A stretch of DNA of 64,000 nt from positions 60,397-124,396 of the forward strand of contig NZ_FWZX01000022.1 of the NCBI RefSeq assembly GCF_900177295.1. Reading direction: 5' to 3'. This DNA comes from Tistlia consotensis USBA 355 (GTDB lineage: Bacteria > Pseudomonadota > Alphaproteobacteria > Kiloniellales > DSM-21159). Below are positions 8,405 through 16,240 of the stretch, in pieces. A program made the position numbers and the translations under genes. Each line of letters begins with the position of its first letter. Position 1 is the stretch's first letter. Below the pieces are notes generated by a model, which saw only the letters and a list, made by a program, of their open reading frames with translations, was not told the DNA's origin and ran no database searches.

Positions 8405-9867
8405 GCGGCCTCTTCCTGGAAAGCCTGGCGACCGACGCCGTGACCGCGGTGCTGCTGGTTCCGGCAGCGGCGGCGGCGCTGCTGGCGCTGCTGCCCGGCT
8501 ACCGCCTGCCGGCCAGGCTCAACGTGCTGGCCAGCCTGCTGACCCTGCTGGCGGCGCTGGCGCTGCTCGGCGGCGAGCGGCCGGCGCCCGGGCCCTACCT
8601 GCAGGTCGACGACCTCAACATCGTCTTCATCGTGCTGAACTGCTTCGTCGGCTTCACGACCTCGATCTTCAGCGCCGGCTACATCGGCCACGAGCTGGAG
8701 ACCGGGCGGCTGACGCCGACCTACCTCAGATTCTACCACGCCATGTTCCAGGTGATGATGTTCGGCATGAACCTGGCGTTCGTGTCGAACAACATCGGCC
8801 TGATGTGGGTCGCGGTCGAGCTGGCGACCCTGTCGACCGTGCTGATGGTCGGCATCTACCGCACCCACGAGGCGCTGGAGGCGGCCTGGAAGTACTTCAT
8901 CCTGGGCAGCGTCGGCATCGCGCTCGCGCTGTTCGGCACGATCCTGGTCTACATGGCCGCCCGGCCGGTGCTCGGCGAGGGCCAGGACGCCATGGTCTGG
9001 ACGGTGCTGGTCTCGCGTGCCGCCGGCTTCGACCCGGCCCTGCTCGACGTCGCCTTCGTGTTCCTGCTGCTCGGCTACGGCACCAAGGTCGGGCTGGCGC
9101 CGCTGCACGCCTGGCTGCCCGACGCCCACGCCGAGGGCCCGACGCCGATCTCCGCGGTGCTCTCGGGCCTGCTGCTCAACGTCGCGCTCTATGCCGTGCT
9201 GCGCTTCAAGATCCTGCTGGCGGCCAGCCCCGAGGCGATCGCGCCGGGCCCGCTGATGGTCACCATGGGCCTGACCTCGCTGATCTTCGCCGGCTTCATG
9301 CTGTACCGCCGGCGCGACATCAAGCGGCTCTTCGCCTACTCCTCGATCGAGCACATGGGGATCATCGTCTTCGCCTTCGGCATGGGCGGCCCCCTGGCCA
9401 ACTTCGCCGGCCTGCTGCACATGGTCATGCACAGCCTGACCAAGTCGGCGATCTTCTACGCCGTCGGCCACGTCGCCCAGGTCAAGGGCACCCAGAAGAT
9501 CGCCGAGATCCGCGGCCTGACCGAGAGCCACCCCGGGCTCGGCTGGGGCCTGGTGATCGGCGTCGCGGCGATCGCCGGGCTGCCGCCGCTCGGCGTCTTC
9601 ATGAGCGAGTTCCTGGTCGTCAGCTCGACCTTCGCCCGCGAGCCGCTGCTGGCGATCCCGCTGGTCGCCGGCCTGCTGATCGCCTTCGGCGCGCTGACCC
9701 TCAGGATCGGCAGCCTCGCCTTCGGCGAGCCGAGCGGCAGCCGCGCGGCGGTTGGCGCCTCGCCGCTGCCGATGTACGCCCACCTGGCGCTGGTGCTGGT
9801 CGCCGGCCTCTACCTGCCGCCGCCGCTGGTCGCCTGGTTCCAGCACGTCGCCGGGCTGCTCGGATGA
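8401..9867 (+). CDS. hyfF: HyfF-like proton-translocating membrane subunit (NuoN/NuoM family)
   Basis: 488-residue antiporter-like subunit with about fourteen helices. Visible motifs are the transmembrane glutamate in GLMWVAVELATLSTVLMVGI, the lysine helix LLGYGTKVGLAPLHAWLPDA followed by HAEGPTPISAVLSGLLLNVA, and the YRRRDIKRLFAYSSIEHMGI loop. It is the second proton-pumping module of the complex next to HyfB. No HyfD homologue was found between hyfE and this gene, so the membrane arm is smaller than that of E. coli hydrogenase 4. Confidence 0.87.
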   Translation: MSGLFLESLATDAVTAVLLVPAAAAALLALLPGYRLPARLNVLASLLTLLAALALLGGERPAPGPYLQVDDLNIVFIVLNCFVGFTTSIFSAGYIGHELETGRLTPTYLRFYHAMFQVMMFGMNLAFVSNNIGLMWVAVELATLSTVLMVGIYRTHEALEAAWKYFILGSVGIALALFGTILVYMAARPVLGEGQDAMVWTVLVSRAAGFDPALLDVAFVFLLLGYGTKVGLAPLHAWLPDAHAEGPTPISAVLSGLLLNVALYAVLRFKILLAASPEAIAPGPLMVTMGLTSLIFAGFMLYRRRDIKRLFAYSSIEHMGIIVFAFGMGGPLANFAGLLHMVMHSLTKSAIFYAVGHVAQVKGTQKIAEIRGLTESHPGLGWGLVIGVAAIAGLPPLGVFMSEFLVVSSTFAREPLLAIPLVAGLLIAFGALTLRIGSLAFGEPSGSRAAVGASPLPMYAHLALVLVAGLYLPPPLVAWFQHVAGLLG

Positions 9868-9886
9868 GCCGGAGGGGAGAGCCGCC

Positions 9887-11407
9887 ATGCCCGCGCTGAT
9901 CGACCTGCTGCTCGAGGGACGCCGGGTCGCCGCGCACGGCGGCTGGCCGCGCGTGCGCGTCGAGCCGGCGATCTGGCGCTTCGCCGCGGAGCAGCTCGGC
10001 ACGGGCCACTGGACCCTGCTCGGCCTGTGGGGCGAGGCCGGCGAGCGGCTGGCCGTCCACCTCGCCCTGCTGGACGAGACGCAGCCCGGAGCCGCGGTCG
10101 TCAGCCTCGACTGCCCGGACGGCCGCTTTCCCTCGGTCGGCCAGTACCACGCCCCGGCGCTGCGCCTGGAGCGCGCGCTCCACGAGCTGACCGGCCTGGA
10201 ACCCGAGGGCCTGCCCGACCGGCGGCCCTGGCTCGACCACGGTCGCTGGGACCGTCGCTTCCCGCTCGGCGCCCCTGGCCCGGCCCGCGAGGAGGCGCCC
10301 TACGCCTTCCTGCAGGCCGAGGGCGAGCAGCTGCACCAGATCGCGGTCGGCCCGGTGCACGCCGGCATCATCGAGCCCGGCCAATTCCGCTTCACCGCGG
10401 CCGGCGAGACGGTGGTGCGCCTGGAGGAGCGGCTCGGCTACGTGCACCGCGGCGTCGAGAGCCTGATGGCCGGCACCGACCTGGCCCGCGCCGCGCAGCT
10501 GGCCGGCCGGGTCTCGGGCGACAGCACCGTCGCCTGCGCCCTGGCCTTCGCCCAGGCGGCCGAGGCGGCGCTCGGCCTCGAGGTGCCGCCGCGGGCGCGG
10601 CGCCTGCGCGTGCTGATGGCCGAGCTGGAGCGCCTCGCCAACCACCTCGGCGACATCGGCGCGGTCTGCAACGACGCCGCCTTCGCGCTGCTGCACAGCC
10701 ACTGCGGCGTGCTGCGCGAGCGGGTGCTGCGCGCCGCCGACGGCGCCTTCGGCCACCGCCTGCTGCGCGACCGGATCGTGCCCGGCGGCGTCGCCGCCGA
10801 TCTCGGGGCCGACGGCCGGGCCGCGCTGGCTGCCCTGGTCGCCGAGGTCCGCCGGCGCTTCCCGCGCCTGGTCACGCTGTTCGACGAGACGCCCTCGCTG
10901 CGCGACCGAACGGTCGGCACCGGCATCGTCGCGCCCGCCCTGGCCCGGCGGTTCGGGGCCGGCGGCTTCGTCGGCCGCGCCTCCGGGCGCGGCTTCGACG
11001 CGCGCCGCCTGCCCGGCCAGACGCTGTACGAGGGCCTCGCCTTCGAGGTGCCGGTCCTGGAGACCGGTGACGTCGACGCCCGGGTCTGGATCCGCATCCG
11101 CGAGGTCGAGCAGAGCCTCGCCCTGATCGAGCAGATCCTGGCGGCCCTGCCGGACGGCCCGCTCGCCGCGCGGATCGAGCCGGCAGGCGAGGCGCGGGAA
11201 GGGGTGTCGCTGGTCGAGGGCTTCCGCGGCGACCTCCTGGCCTGGCTGCGGCTCGACGCCGAGGGCCGGGTCGTGCGCTGCCACCTGCGCGACCCCTCCT
11301 GGTTCCAGTGGCCGCTGCTGGAGGCCGCGATCGAGGGCAACATCGTCGCGGACTTCCCGCTCTGCAACAAGTCGTTCAACTGCTCCTACGCCGGCCACGA
11401 CCTCTAG
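9887..11407 (+). CDS. HyfG-like large subunit without [NiFe] ligands (Ehr-type; NuoC/NuoD-like fusion)
   Basis: 506-residue protein with a NuoC-like N-terminus (about 1-160) and a NuoD/HycE-like C-terminus, as in HyfG. Family landmarks are the VGPVHAGIIEPGQFRF segment, LGYVHRGVESLMAG and AELERLANHLGDIGAVCNDA. In [NiFe]-hydrogenases the next motif is RxCGxC; here it reads RVSGDS, with S210 and S213 in the two cysteine positions. The C-terminal DPCxxC is also absent and replaced by LCNKSFNCSYAGHDL (C493, C499). The nickel site therefore cannot form as in hydrogenase 3 or 4. This matches the Ehr group of energy-converting-hydrogenase-related complexes, whose reaction is unknown. The ATG at 9887 follows a GGAGGGGAG ribosome site. 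Confidence 0.85.
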   Translation: MPALIDLLLEGRRVAAHGGWPRVRVEPAIWRFAAEQLGTGHWTLLGLWGEAGERLAVHLALLDETQPGAAVVSLDCPDGRFPSVGQYHAPALRLERALHELTGLEPEGLPDRRPWLDHGRWDRRFPLGAPGPAREEAPYAFLQAEGEQLHQIAVGPVHAGIIEPGQFRFTAAGETVVRLEERLGYVHRGVESLMAGTDLARAAQLAGRVSGDSTVACALAFAQAAEAALGLEVPPRARRLRVLMAELERLANHLGDIGAVCNDAAFALLHSHCGVLRERVLRAADGAFGHRLLRDRIVPGGVAADLGADGRAALAALVAEVRRRFPRLVTLFDETPSLRDRTVGTGIVAPALARRFGAGGFVGRASGRGFDARRLPGQTLYEGLAFEVPVLETGDVDARVWIRIREVEQSLALIEQILAALPDGPLAARIEPAGEAREGVSLVEGFRGDLLAWLRLDAEGRVVRCHLRDPSWFQWPLLEAAIEGNIVADFPLCNKSFNCSYAGHDL

Positions 11408-11449
11408 GAAGGAATGATCGCTTGCAGGCGCTCCACACATTTCACCCGT

Positions 11450-11531
11450 CATCCCCGCGGAGGCGGGGATCCAGGGGCCACAGGCCGCAGCGGACCGGCC
11501 CTGGATTCCCGCCTTCGCGGGAATGACGGAA
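11450..11531. repeat. Intergenic palindromic repeat inside the hyf-like operon
   Basis: Two arms of about 31 bases, starting CCGTCATCCCCGCGGAGGCG on the left and ending GGAATGACGG on the right, form an imperfect inverted repeat around a 20-base G+C-rich centre. Its GTCAT...ATGAC ends and CCCGC core match a palindrome family widespread in alphaproteobacterial intergenic regions. It separates the large and small subunit genes and can form an RNA stem in the operon transcript. Confidence 0.8.
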
Positions 11532-11567
11532 AAGCGGACGTCCTCCGAAGAGACGAAAGAAACCACG

Positions 11568-12113
11568 ATGCGCAAGCTGCTGTTCGAGAGCCTGATCCGC
11601 CTGCCCCTGACCGAGCCGCCGCCGGCGCCGGAGCAGCGCGAGCTCGACGCGCTGGCCGCCGCGCTCGGCGAGCGGGCGCGCCGCCGCCTCGGCCGCAGCC
11701 TGGCGATCCGTGAGGTCGATGCCGGCTCCTGCAACGGCTGCGAGCTGGAGATCCATGCCCTCAACAACGCCTTCTACGACCTGGAGCGCTACGGCCTGCG
11801 CTTCGTCGCCTCGCCGCGCCATGCCGACGTCCTGCTGGTCACCGGGCCGGTGACGAAGAACATGCGCGAGGCGCTGGAACGCACCTGGCAGGCGACGCCG
11901 GATCCCAAGTGGCTGGTCGCGGCCGGCGACTGCGCCGTCGACGGCGGCTGCTTCGCCGGCAGCTACGCGGTCGAGGGCGGCGTCGCGGCGGTGCTGCCGG
12001 TCGACCTGACGATCCCCGGCTGCCCGCCGCGCCCGGTCGAGATCCTGCGCGGCCTGCTCGCCCTGGTCGCGCCGCTGCCGGCCCGGGAAGCCACCCGGGG
12101 AGCCACCTCGTGA
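11568..12113 (+). CDS. HyfI/NuoB-like small subunit (4Fe-4S protein)
   Basis: 181-residue small subunit of the hydrogenase/Complex I type. It keeps the ligands of the proximal 4Fe-4S cluster: the CxxC in DAGSCNGCELEIHALN, the cysteine in AAGDCAVDGGCFAG and the cysteine in IPGCPPRP. ASPRHADVLLVTGPVTKNM and the APDP-like ATPDPKWLVAAGD stretch are typical of HycG/HyfI. So electron transfer to the large subunit is likely kept although the nickel site is lost. An upstream in-frame ATG at 11523 lies inside a palindromic repeat and was rejected in favour of the ATG at 11568, where homology begins. The stop overlaps the GTG of the DUF983 gene. Confidence 0.87.
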   Translation: MRKLLFESLIRLPLTEPPPAPEQRELDALAAALGERARRRLGRSLAIREVDAGSCNGCELEIHALNNAFYDLERYGLRFVASPRHADVLLVTGPVTKNMREALERTWQATPDPKWLVAAGDCAVDGGCFAGSYAVEGGVAAVLPVDLTIPGCPPRPVEILRGLLALVAPLPAREATRGATS

Positions 12114-12490
12114 GCCGCCCGGCGGCGACCCGTCCCCGGCTGGGCCTCGCCATCAGGCGCGGCCTGCTCTGCCGCTGCCCGAACTGCGGCCGCGGCAGGC
12201 TGCTCGCCGGCTACCTGAAGCAGGTCGAGGCCTGCAGCGTCTGCGGCGAGCCCTTCGGCCACCTGCGCTCCGACGATGCCGCGCCCTGGCTGACCATCCT
12301 GTTCGTCGGCCACGTCACCGTGCCGCTGGCGCTCTTCGTCGAGAGCCACACCGACTGGCCGGACTGGGTCTCCAAGACCGTCTGGCCGGGCTTCGCCCTG
12401 CTGCTCGCGCTCTTCGTCCTGCCGCGCGCCCGCTGCCTGTTCCTCAGCGCCATCTGGGCGACCCGCGGCCCGGGCTCCGAGAAGGACTGA
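12110..12490 (+). CDS. DUF983 family zinc-ribbon membrane protein
   Basis: 126-residue protein with two N-terminal CxxC pairs (LLCRCPNCGRGRLLAGYLK and EACSVCGEPFGHL), spaced as a zinc ribbon, followed by two hydrophobic helices (WLTILFVGHVTVPLALFVES and VWPGFALLLALFVL). This is the DUF983 plan; the function of the family is unknown. The GTG at 12110 overlaps the stop of the small-subunit gene, so it is probably translated as the last member of the hyf-like operon. Whether it belongs to the complex or is just carried along is open. Confidence 0.8.
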   Translation: MSRPAATRPRLGLAIRRGLLCRCPNCGRGRLLAGYLKQVEACSVCGEPFGHLRSDDAAPWLTILFVGHVTVPLALFVESHTDWPDWVSKTVWPGFALLLALFVLPRARCLFLSAIWATRGPGSEKD

Positions 12491-12601
12491 GCGCGCCCCG
12501 GCGGGGTACCGGATCGCCAGGCGAGCGGTTCCTCAACAGCCCGCTTGCGGAACCATCGGCGGAGTGATTCTCTTGTCCGTTGGTCGCAGGAGAGGCGCCC
12601 G

Positions 12602-14266
12602 ATGGAATTCTCGATCGCCCTGATCCAGCTCGCCGGCACCGTGGCGCTGCTGCTCTGGGGCACGCACATGGTGCAGAGCGGCATGCAGCGCGCCTTCGGG
12701 CCGCGCCTGCGCTCGCTGCTGGGCAGCGCCCTGCGCAACCGCTTCACGGCGCTGGCCGCCGGCACCGGCGTCACCGCGGCGCTGCAGAGCAGCACGGCGA
12801 CCGGCCTGATGGCGACCGGCTTCGCCGCCGACGGCCTGGTCGGCCTGGTACCGGGCCTCGCGGTGATGCTCGGCGCCGGCATCGGCAGCACCCTGATCGT
12901 CCAGCTGCTGTCCTTCGACGTCGAGCTGCTGGCGCCGGCCCTGGTGCTGATCGGCTTCGTCATGTTCCGGCGCGACGGCAGCCCGCAGGTGCACGACCTC
13001 GGCCGCGTCTTCATCGGCCTCGGCCTGATGCTGCTGGCGCTGCACCAGCTGATCATCATCATGCGGCCCTACGAGCACGCGCCGCTGTTCCAGATCCTGC
13101 TCGGCGCGGTCTCCAACGTGCCGCTGCTCGACCTGATCCTGGCCGCGCTGCTGACCTGGGCCGTGCATTCCAGCGTCGCCGTGGTGCTGCTGGTCGTGTC
13201 GCTGTCGGTCAACGGCGTGGTGCCGCCGGAGGCCGCCTTCGCCTTCGTGCTCGGCGCCAACCTCGGCACCGCGGTGAACCCGCTGCTCGAGGGCGCCGCC
13301 GGACGCGAGCCCGCGGCCAGGCGCCTGCCGCTCGGCAACCTGCTGGCGCGCATCGCCGGCGCGCTGCTGGTGCTGTCCGTGCTCGGCCCCCTGGTGCCGC
13401 TGATCACGGCGCTCGATCCCGGCCGGGCGGTCGCCGACTTCCACACGCTGTTCAACCTGGCGCTGGCCCTGGTCATGCTGCCGCTGCTCGGCCCCTATGC
13501 CTGGCTGCTGCGCCGCCTGCTGCCGGACAGCGCCCAGCCGGTCGATCCCTCGCGGCCGCTCTATCTCGACAAGGCGGCCAAGGCGACGCCGGCGATCGCC
13601 CTCGGCGGAGCCGCGCGCGAGGCGCTGCGCCTCGCCGACGTGCTGGAGGAGATGCTGCACGGCGCCCGCGACGCCCTGGCCAAGGGCGACAAGCGCCTGA
13701 TCGCCGAGACCAAGCGCCTGGACGACGTGCTCGATCGCCTGAACGCGGCGATCAAGGCCTACCTGACCTCGATCGATCCCGACGAGCTGAGCGACGAGGA
13801 CCACACCCGGCTCAACGAGATCCTGGTCTTCGCGACCAACATGGAGCAGGCCGGCGACATCGTGGAGCGCAACCTGCTGCCGCACGCCGCCAAGCGCCTG
13901 AAGCGCGGCCTCGCCTTCTCCAAGGACGGCCAGGCCGAGCTGACCGGCCTGGTCGACCAGCTGATCGCCAACCTGCGCACGGCGGCCTCGCTGCTGATGA
14001 CCGGCGACCGGCGTGCCGCGCGCCTGCTGGCCGACGAGAAGGTCGCCTTCCGCCGCGCCGAGGCGGCCGCGACCGAGGCGCATTTCCTGCGCCTGCGTGC
14101 CCGCCGGCTCGACACCGCCCAGACCAGCGCCATGCACCTCGACCTGCTGCGCGACCTGAAGCAGGTCAACTCGCACCTGGTCGCGGCCGCGGCCTATCCG
14201 GTGCTGGAGCGCAGCGGCGAGCTGCTGCCGAGCCGTCTCGCCGGCCGCGCCGCGGCACCCCGCTGA
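12602..14266 (+). CDS. Na+/phosphate cotransporter family protein with PhoU-like C-terminal domain
   Basis: 554-residue membrane protein of the NptA/YjbB (PNaS) family. The two inverted repeats carry the QSS-type motifs that bind sodium and phosphate: AALQSSTATGLMATG near residue 60 and TWAVHSSVAVVLLVV near residue 185. About nine helices occupy the first 330 residues; the remaining 220 are a helical PhoU-like cytoplasmic domain (ADVLEEMLHGARDALAKGDK and following). The ATG at 12602 was chosen because the segment upstream is charged and lies outside homology; it follows GCAGGAGAGG as ribosome site. Imports or exports phosphate. No pho regulon gene is adjacent. Confidence 0.88.
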   Translation: MEFSIALIQLAGTVALLLWGTHMVQSGMQRAFGPRLRSLLGSALRNRFTALAAGTGVTAALQSSTATGLMATGFAADGLVGLVPGLAVMLGAGIGSTLIVQLLSFDVELLAPALVLIGFVMFRRDGSPQVHDLGRVFIGLGLMLLALHQLIIIMRPYEHAPLFQILLGAVSNVPLLDLILAALLTWAVHSSVAVVLLVVSLSVNGVVPPEAAFAFVLGANLGTAVNPLLEGAAGREPAARRLPLGNLLARIAGALLVLSVLGPLVPLITALDPGRAVADFHTLFNLALALVMLPLLGPYAWLLRRLLPDSAQPVDPSRPLYLDKAAKATPAIALGGAAREALRLADVLEEMLHGARDALAKGDKRLIAETKRLDDVLDRLNAAIKAYLTSIDPDELSDEDHTRLNEILVFATNMEQAGDIVERNLLPHAAKRLKRGLAFSKDGQAELTGLVDQLIANLRTAASLLMTGDRRAARLLADEKVAFRRAEAAATEAHFLRLRARRLDTAQTSAMHLDLLRDLKQVNSHLVAAAAYPVLERSGELLPSRLAGRAAAPR

Positions 14267-14318
14267 CGCCCGATCGGGACGGAAGCGCCCTCCGTCGCCC
14301 CGCCGGCCCGCTTCCGGA

Positions 14319-15206
14319 TCATCGCGGCGCGGCCCCTTCCCGGCGGACCAGGTCGACGAGAGGGGCGACCGCGGGATTGATCGAGCCGTGCGGAACGGCG
14401 AGGACGACCTCCAGCGAGGGCGCGGAGGCCAGCGGCCGGGAGACGAGATCCGGCATCCCGTCGTCGCAGATCGATCCGGGCACCAGCGCGACGCCGAGCC
14501 CGGCCGCGACGAGGCGCAGGATCGTCTGCTGCAGCTGCGGCTCGAACCGGAATCGGGGAACGACGCCGCCCGCCTCGAGGTAGCGCGTGATCGCCGCACG
14601 GAGGATCGCGGCCACGGCGGCGGGCGCGGCGATCAGGTCCTCCCCTTCCAGGTCGCCCGGCGAGATGCGGTCGCGCGCGGCCAGCGGGTGCTCGGGCGGG
14701 GCGATCAGGCAGAGACGGTCGGTCAGGATCGGCACGGCCTGCAGTTGAGGAAAGGGCCGGCCGGCGAAGGTGACGGCGGCGTCGAGCTCGCCGTGCAGGA
14801 GCCTCCGCTCGATGTCCGCCGGCGTCGTCTCCGACAGGACGACGCGGACATCCGGCCGCAGGCGCGAATAGGAACTGACGATCCGGGGCACGATGCGATG
14901 CGCGGCATGCATCATGAAGCCGAGGCGCAGCTCGCCCTTCTGCCCCTCGGCGACCAGCCGGGCGTCGCGGCAAGCGCTCTCGAAGCGGGCGAGCACCGCG
15001 CGGGAATCCTCGAGGAACCGTTCGCCGGCCTGCGTCAGCCTGACGTGCCGCGAGTCGCGATCGACCAGGCGCACGCCCAGCTCGCGCTCCAGATTGGCGA
15101 TCTGCCGGCTGAAGGGCGGCTGCGTCATGTGCATCCGCTCGGCGGCTCGGCCGAAGTGCAGGGTCTCGGCGAGGGCCACGAAGTAGCGCATCTGGCGCGT
15201 ATCCAC
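14319..15206 (-). CDS. LysR-type transcriptional regulator
   Basis: 295-residue LysR-type regulator. The N-terminal winged helix-turn-helix is MRYFVALAETLHFGRAAERM followed by HMTQPPFSRQIANLERELGV; residues about 90-290 form the periplasmic-binding-protein-like effector domain (GELRLGFMMHAAHRIVPRI). The start is a GTG at 15206 with an almost perfect ribosome site (GAGGAGG). It is divergent from an AEC transporter gene with 95 bases between them, the usual LysR arrangement, so it probably controls that transporter and itself. The inducer is unknown. Confidence 0.9.
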   Translation of the reverse strand: MDTRQMRYFVALAETLHFGRAAERMHMTQPPFSRQIANLERELGVRLVDRDSRHVRLTQAGERFLEDSRAVLARFESACRDARLVAEGQKGELRLGFMMHAAHRIVPRIVSSYSRLRPDVRVVLSETTPADIERRLLHGELDAAVTFAGRPFPQLQAVPILTDRLCLIAPPEHPLAARDRISPGDLEGEDLIAAPAAVAAILRAAITRYLEAGGVVPRFRFEPQLQQTILRLVAAGLGVALVPGSICDDGMPDLVSRPLASAPSLEVVLAVPHGSINPAVAPLVDLVRREGAAPR

Positions 15207-15207
15207 T

Positions 15208-15224
15208 GATACCTCCTCGGTATC
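15208..15224. promoter_or_regulatory. Probable LysR operator between the divergent lysR-type and AEC genes
   Basis: Perfect inverted repeat GATACC-TCCTC-GGTATC containing the T-N11-A core (T15210 to A15222) of LysR-family boxes. It covers the ribosome site of the regulator gene, so binding would also limit the regulator's own expression. Inferred from pattern and position only. Confidence 0.55.
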
Positions 15225-15301
15225 GATCCTTCACTCTGGTTGGATTGGATTGTATGGACAGAGCCCGATAAGGAAAGCGGCGTCACGCCTCGGGGCCCGC
15301 C

Positions 15302-16240
15302 ATGCTTTCGAATCTGCTCATCGTCCTGCCGATCTTCGCCCTGATCCTGGCCGGCTGGATCGCCCGGCGCAGCAACGCGCTCGGCCCGACCGCCACCCGC
15401 GAGGTGAACCGGCTCGTCGTCTATCTGGCGCTCCCGGCCCTGCTGTTCGACATCATGGCCAAGGCCAGCCTGTCCGAGATCTGGCAGCCCGGCTTCATCC
15501 TGGCCTTCGCGCTCGGCTGCGCGGTCGTCTTCGCGCTCACCCTCTGGATCAGGATGCGCCAGGGCTGCCACCTGGCCGATGCCGCGATCGACGGGCTCAA
15601 CGCGAGCTATGCCAATACGGGCTTCCTGGGCTTTCCCCTGGTCCTCGCGGTACTCGGGGGCTCCGGCATGGGGCCGACGCTCGTGGCGACGATCGTGACG
15701 GTCTGCATCCTCTTCGCGCTCGCGATCGTCCTGATCGAGAGCGGGCTCCGCTCCGAGGCGCGCCGCCGGGACATCGCGCGGAAGACGCTGCTCGCCCTGG
15801 CGAAGAATCCGCTTCTGGTGGCGCCGGCCCTCGGGGCGATCGTCATGGCCTCGGGCTGGCCCCTGCCCGAGGCGATCGAGCGGTTCCTCACCCTGCTCGG
15901 CGGCGCCGCCTCGCCTTGCGCGCTCGTCGCGCTCGGGCTGTTCCTGGCGGGCAATGCCGGGCAGCGCCCCGCCGCGGGCCGAAACATCGAAGCCTTGCTG
16001 ATCGGTCTGAAGCTGGTCGCGCAGCCCGCCGTGACCTGGCTGGTCGCCGCGCCGATCCTGGGCCTGCCGGCGATCGCCACGCACACCGCCGTGCTGCTCG
16101 CGGCGCTGCCGACGGGCACCGGCCCCTTCATGCTCGCCGAGTTCTACGGGCGCGAAGCGCTGCTCACCGGTCGCGTCGTGCTGGCGACCACCGTCCTCTC
16201 CGTCGTCACGCTGTCCCTCTACATGGCGGTCGCGCAGTGA
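15302..16240 (+). CDS. AEC (auxin efflux carrier) family transporter
   Basis: 312-residue membrane protein with ten hydrophobic helices in two halves of five, the AEC plan shared by MdcF and YfdV. Family stretches are VNRLVVYLALPALLFDIMAK near residue 37, GLNASYANTGFLGFPLVLAV near 98 and AALPTGTGPFMLAEFYGREA near 268. Bacterial members move malonate, malate, lactate or similar carboxylates. Its gene is divergent from a LysR regulator that presumably controls it. The last 22 bases overlap the 3' end of the amidase gene on the opposite strand. Confidence 0.87.
   Translation: MLSNLLIVLPIFALILAGWIARRSNALGPTATREVNRLVVYLALPALLFDIMAKASLSEIWQPGFILAFALGCAVVFALTLWIRMRQGCHLADAAIDGLNASYANTGFLGFPLVLAVLGGSGMGPTLVATIVTVCILFALAIVLIESGLRSEARRRDIARKTLLALAKNPLLVAPALGAIVMASGWPLPEAIERFLTLLGGAASPCALVALGLFLAGNAGQRPAAGRNIEALLIGLKLVAQPAVTWLVAAPILGLPAIATHTAVLLAALPTGTGPFMLAEFYGREALLTGRVVLATTVLSVVTLSLYMAVAQ

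Noticed and set aside
11523..11567. Upstream start for the small subunit gene
   Set aside because: The ATG at 11523 is formed by the end of a dispersed palindromic repeat and the added residues (TEKRTSSEETKETT) are outside family homology.
9887..12113. Interpretation as a functional [NiFe] hydrogenase or formate hydrogenlyase
   Set aside because: Both N-terminal nickel-ligand cysteines are serines, the C-terminal DPCxxC is missing, and no maturation or formate dehydrogenase genes are present.
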